The notes under the pieces were generated by a model that was given only the letters and a program-made list of their open reading frames with translations, had not been told where the DNA came from and ran no database searches. DNA of 5,758 bases from the NCBI GenBank assembly GCA_016793525.1, contig JAEUJT010000520.1, forward strand, positions 1 through 5,758. Direction: 5' to 3'. How positions within the stretch are numbered: position 1 is the first letter of the stretch; each line of letters begins with the position of its first letter. Positions 3,229 to 5,758 of the stretch are shown here, piece by piece. Origin of the DNA: Archangium sp. GTDB taxonomy: Bacteria > Myxococcota > Myxococcia > Myxococcales > Myxococcaceae. The translations under genes and the position numbers were made by a program.

Positions 3229-5758
3229 ACACGGGCTTGAGCTCGGTCGGCAGGCGGGTGACGCCGTCGGCCGAGAGCTGACTGCTGGGGAGCAGCGTGC
3301 GCTCGACCGACAGCTTCAGGTCGATGCCCTCACTGCCCAGAATCGGAAATGAGATGGCCGCCCGGTCTTTGTGCGCCACGCCGGGAATGAGCGGCACCAA
3401 GCCCGTCGCTTCGACAATGAGCTGCTTGGTGCGGAACAGCCGAAGCCCCAGCCGCACCGACGGCTCGACGTGAAACCCGTAGGCCAAGCTGTCACCGCCA
3501 GCGGTGTGCATGTACCCAGCGCCAGCTCCAGCGAAGACACTCACGTACGGCAGGCGCAGGCCGATGTGCGCCGCGTACCCAGCGTCGATGGTCAGGGCGA
3601 GGGGGCCTTCTTTCTTGCCGTCGTCGTAGGTGCGTCGGCCCGACGCCATCATGCCGATGGAGAAGCGAATGCCGAGCTGGTCGTAGAGCGCGAAGCCGTA
3701 CCGCAGGCCGATCATCTCGAGCGGGCTGTAGTGAAAGTCGAAGGCCGCCGCGACCGCCACCCGGCTCCCCAACCCGCCGCCGTTCTCGAAGGGCACGACC
3801 CCCACGTGGCCGTCGACGAACTCGTTCGGAGGCATCAACCCCGACTGGTAGGTGGCAGTCGTCACGCCGCCGACGTCACGCTCGAGGCTCTGCGCCTGCG
3901 CGGCGAAATCGTCTGACTTCGCCTCGAGGGGCTTGGGCGCGTACGCCACCGCCGTCGGCACCGGGAGCGCCGCTGGCAGCGAGCGCCCCACTCCGTTCGC
4001 CGAGAGCACCGCACCCGCCACCTCCGCGCTCACTCCGAACTGTTTGGTGAACCACGCCGCGGCGTCGCCCTCGGCCTTGGAGTCATGCAGCACCGAGCGC
4101 ACGAAGGCCTCGCCCGCGGCCGCTTCATCACCGACCTGGAGCGCCTTCGCACCGGCCTCCCGCGCCACCTTCGCTCGCAACGCGCGCACCGCGGTGTGCA
4201 CCTGCGTCGAGGCCTCCGCGCCAGCCATCGCCGCCACCGCGCTCGTCGTCGACGCCGGCCCAAATCCCGGGGGCAGCCCCTGTTGCTCGATGGTGCCTCG
4301 GTCTTCGAGGCGGCGGCCCGGCACCTCGTAGCGGAACGTCTCGGCCTCGTCGGTGCGCGTGCTCGAGAACGGCACCTTGAGCGCGCTGCCGTCTTCCCAG
4401 GTGAGGCTCACCACGCCGCCCACGTCGACCCGCACGCTGCGTTTGGTGATGGGGAAGCTGAGCGAGCGCTCGACGTCGCGGCGCTTCTCGATTTCGCGCG
4501 TCTCGTAGATGGGCACCGCCTTGTTTTCGTAGTCGGGCACGTCGCACACGCCCTGCCAGACGTAGCCCTCGAGCGACGACGCCTTCGAACACTGCTCCTT
4601 GTGCGAGCCGGTCTGCACGCGCTCGTACCGGGTGCCCACCTGCACTTGGATCTGCTCGTAGTACTTCTCTTCGGTGACGTAGGCGCGGCTCTGCGAGCGC
4701 ACCGAATTCGTGTCGCGCACCTGGCACGCGGAGAGCTCGAGCTGCACCGCCAGCTCCCTGGAGCCCTTGCCCAACGCACGCACCACGCCGTCGGCGGCCG
4801 CGCTGCATGCCTGGCTCACCGCCAGCGTCGGCTTGAGCGTGAACGAGCTCTGCCATGTCGGCGCCAGCGCTTGTCGCTCCGCTTGGACCGGTGGCCGACT
4901 GCCTCCACTTCGCAGCGTCGACTCGAACGAGAGGTGCATCAACTTGCGGTAGCCAGACGGAAGCTTCGCGGCCTCGCTGGCGTGCCAGGCGCCCCCCTCG
5001 GTCTGCACCTGCGTGAGCTTGGCGCGCAGCGGGTGGCTCGCGTCGACCTGGTTCGCCCAGGGAAGGAGGAGGTCGAAAGCCGGCACGTAGCGGTGCGCCG
5101 CCATCTCCGCCGAGGCCATCGCCAACACCTGGGTCAGCGCGTCGTCGTGGGCTCTGTCGGCCAACGCAATGGCCACGTCAGGTGCACCGAGCGCTCGAGC
5201 GCGGTTGCGCAGCTTCACGGTCACGTCGTAGCGGGCCAGCGCGGTCGCCGGCGTGGCGGGCTCGAAGGAGGCGGTGGCGAGCTTCTGCAGCTCCGGCGTC
5301 AGGGCCTGGTCGACCGCCGGCGGAAACTGTCGCGTCCGCACGTCGTCGCGCAGCTGCAGCAGCATCGAAAGTCGCTCCACTCCCGCGGGGCCCGTCACGG
5401 GAGGGAAACCGACTGCCAAGCTCTTGGAGAACGCCGCCGCACACGCCTCGAGCACGGCCAGCGGCGCCGCGGTTGAGCGGGCCTGGTCGAACAACGCCAA
5501 CAGCGCGTTGAGCCGCGTCGGAACGTCGCTCGGCGTCTTCGCCTGCAACAGCTCCGGCGTGGCTGCCTTGAGCAACACCTCATCGATGCGCTGCGCGAGC
5601 GCGATGGTGACTCGGGCATCGCGGGCCTGGCGCCGGTACATCAACAGCGCGGCGACTCGCTCGAGCGGCGGCGTCCCCACCGCGGCGACAAGCTGATCGA
5701 GCTTCGGGCCCCACTCGCCTTCGACCAACGCCTTGCGTTTGTCGCGCACGCGCTCGAA
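3194..5758 (-). CDS. Large envelope protein: helical repeats, Tyr/Cys domain, C-terminal barrel-like domain (5' partial)
   Basis: The frame is open to the right edge. A GTG at 5747-5749 gives 851 residues, but the three codons before it (Phe-Glu-Arg) are also open, there is no Shine-Dalgarno, and no signal peptide follows, so the true start is probably outside the window. Residue numbers here count from that GTG. Residues 32-212 are Ala/Leu-rich helices in about four 47-residue repeats, with a weak fifth unit to about 246. Residues 315-402 hold four cysteines, and residues 331-483 form a beta-rich, Tyr-rich domain (EEKYYEQIQVQVGTRYERV, 360-378) with charged strands. Residues 500-590 are an Ala-rich helical segment. 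Residues 638-851 look like an outer-membrane beta-barrel: about ten alternating amphipathic, Gly/Tyr-rich strands such as SVFAGAGAGYMH (737-748), ending VQVGARL rather than in the usual aromatic residue. I do not recognise the family. Outer-membrane location with a large periplasmic part is inferred. A surface-exposed or periplasmic non-barrel beta domain is the main alternative. Confidence 0.85.
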   Translation of the reverse strand, partial: FERVRDKRKALVEGEWGPKLDQLVAAVGTPPLERVAALLMYRRQARDARVTIALAQRIDEVLLKAATPELLQAKTPSDVPTRLNALLALFDQARSTAAPLAVLEACAAAFSKSLAVGFPPVTGPAGVERLSMLLQLRDDVRTRQFPPAVDQALTPELQKLATASFEPATPATALARYDVTVKLRNRARALGAPDVAIALADRAHDDALTQVLAMASAEMAAHRYVPAFDLLLPWANQVDASHPLRAKLTQVQTEGGAWHASEAAKLPSGYRKLMHLSFESTLRSGGSRPPVQAERQALAPTWQSSFTLKPTLAVSQACSAAADGVVRALGKGSRELAVQLELSACQVRDTNSVRSQSRAYVTEEKYYEQIQVQVGTRYERVQTGSHKEQCSKASSLEGYVWQGVCDVPDYENKAVPIYETREIEKRRDVERSLSFPITKRSVRVDVGGVVSLTWEDGSALKVPFSSTRTDEAETFRYEVPGRRLEDRGTIEQQGLPPGFGPASTTSAVAAMAGAEASTQVHTAVRALRAKVAREAGAKALQVGDEAAAGEAFVRSVLHDSKAEGDAAAWFTKQFGVSAEVAGAVLSANGVGRSLPAALPVPTAVAYAPKPLEAKSDDFAAQAQSLERDVGGVTTATYQSGLMPPNEFVDGHVGVVPFENGGGLGSRVAVAAAFDFHYSPLEMIGLRYGFALYDQLGIRFSIGMMASGRRTYDDGKKEGPLALTIDAGYAAHIGLRLPYVSVFAGAGAGYMHTAGGDSLAYGFHVEPSVRLGLRLFRTKQLIVEATGLVPLIPGVAHKDRAAISFPILGSEGIDLKLSVERTLLPSSQLSADGVTRLPTELKPVFMAGVQVGARL
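3197..3838 (-). other. Predicted C-terminal outer-membrane beta-barrel domain
   Basis: This segment encodes residues 638-851 of the large envelope protein. Alternating hydrophobic/polar strands can be read at about 644-653, 662-673, 679-689, 690-702, 715-732, 735-748, 755-771, 774-787, 796-815 and 838-851, separated by polar loops such as RRTYDDGKKEG (705-715). Gly and aromatic residues are enriched as in small porin-like barrels. The terminal residue is Leu, not Phe, so it lacks the classical Bam recognition end. This is a prediction from pattern only. Confidence 0.55.
5012..5656 (-). repeat. Protein-level helical repeats of about 47 residues
   Basis: Within the large envelope protein, four segments align without gaps around an Arg at residues 43, 91, 138 and 185 (spacing 48, 47, 47). 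The pattern is a Leu-rich helix, then acidic/basic-x-A/V-Arg, then (in the last three units) Pro exactly five residues after the Arg (96, 143, 190), then an Ala/Val-rich helix. Examples are LLALFDQAR, LLQLRDDVR and TVKLRNRAR. A degenerate fifth unit around residues 230-246 keeps the Pro (240). The period is longer than the 34 residues of TPR repeats. The repeats are seen at protein level only; the DNA copies have diverged. Confidence 0.6.

Noticed and set aside
4085..5476. Open frame of 463 codons on the plus strand inside the large envelope gene
   Set aside because: The composition is extreme (Arg, His, Leu) with no domain or ribosome-binding site, whereas the minus-strand frame has coherent repeats and strands. 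It is treated as an antisense shadow.

Overview
This is a GC-rich window (roughly two-thirds G+C by eye) with a strong codon third-position GC bias. Together with the gene families it suggests a myxobacterium or other Myxococcota (former Deltaproteobacteria). The clues are a small AgmX/TonB-C-like protein behind an N-terminal anchor, a membrane protein with an EF-hand, and a very large lineage-specific envelope protein. The assignment is an inference from protein style, not from a marker gene. Coding density is nearly complete, and no tRNA, rRNA, CRISPR array, insertion sequence or phage signature was seen.

Layout. Bases 1-1071 (minus) hold a multi-pass membrane protein with a cytosolic or periplasmic tail carrying a textbook EF-hand; its C-terminus lies outside the window. 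Bases 1165-1671 (minus) hold a small anchored protein with a Pro/Ala-rich linker and a TonB-C/AgmX-like C-terminal domain. Between these two lies a three-copy 10-bp tandem repeat that begins inside the last codons and runs past the stop. An 84-bp divergent spacer (1672-1755) separates this leftward pair from a rightward pair: dcd (1756-2322, dCTP deaminase) and rimK (2326-3228, S6-type glutamate ligase), spaced 3 nt apart and almost certainly co-transcribed. From 3194 to the right edge (minus) runs a very large protein of at least 851 residues whose N-terminus is probably outside the window. It has N-terminal alpha-helical repeats of about 47 residues, a Tyr/Cys-containing central domain, an Ala-rich helical segment and a C-terminal domain that looks like an outer-membrane beta-barrel. 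Its 3' end overlaps the 3' end of rimK by 35 bp, tail to tail.

How they work together. dcd and rimK are recognisable housekeeping genes: dCTP deamination feeding dUMP/dTTP synthesis, and ATP-dependent glutamylation of a protein C-terminus, classically ribosomal protein S6. Nothing in the sequence links them mechanistically beyond the shared transcript. The three leftward genes all look like envelope proteins and are the poorly described part of the window. The large repeat-plus-barrel protein is the best candidate for something undescribed. I see no complete multi-gene system such as defence, secretion or biosynthesis.
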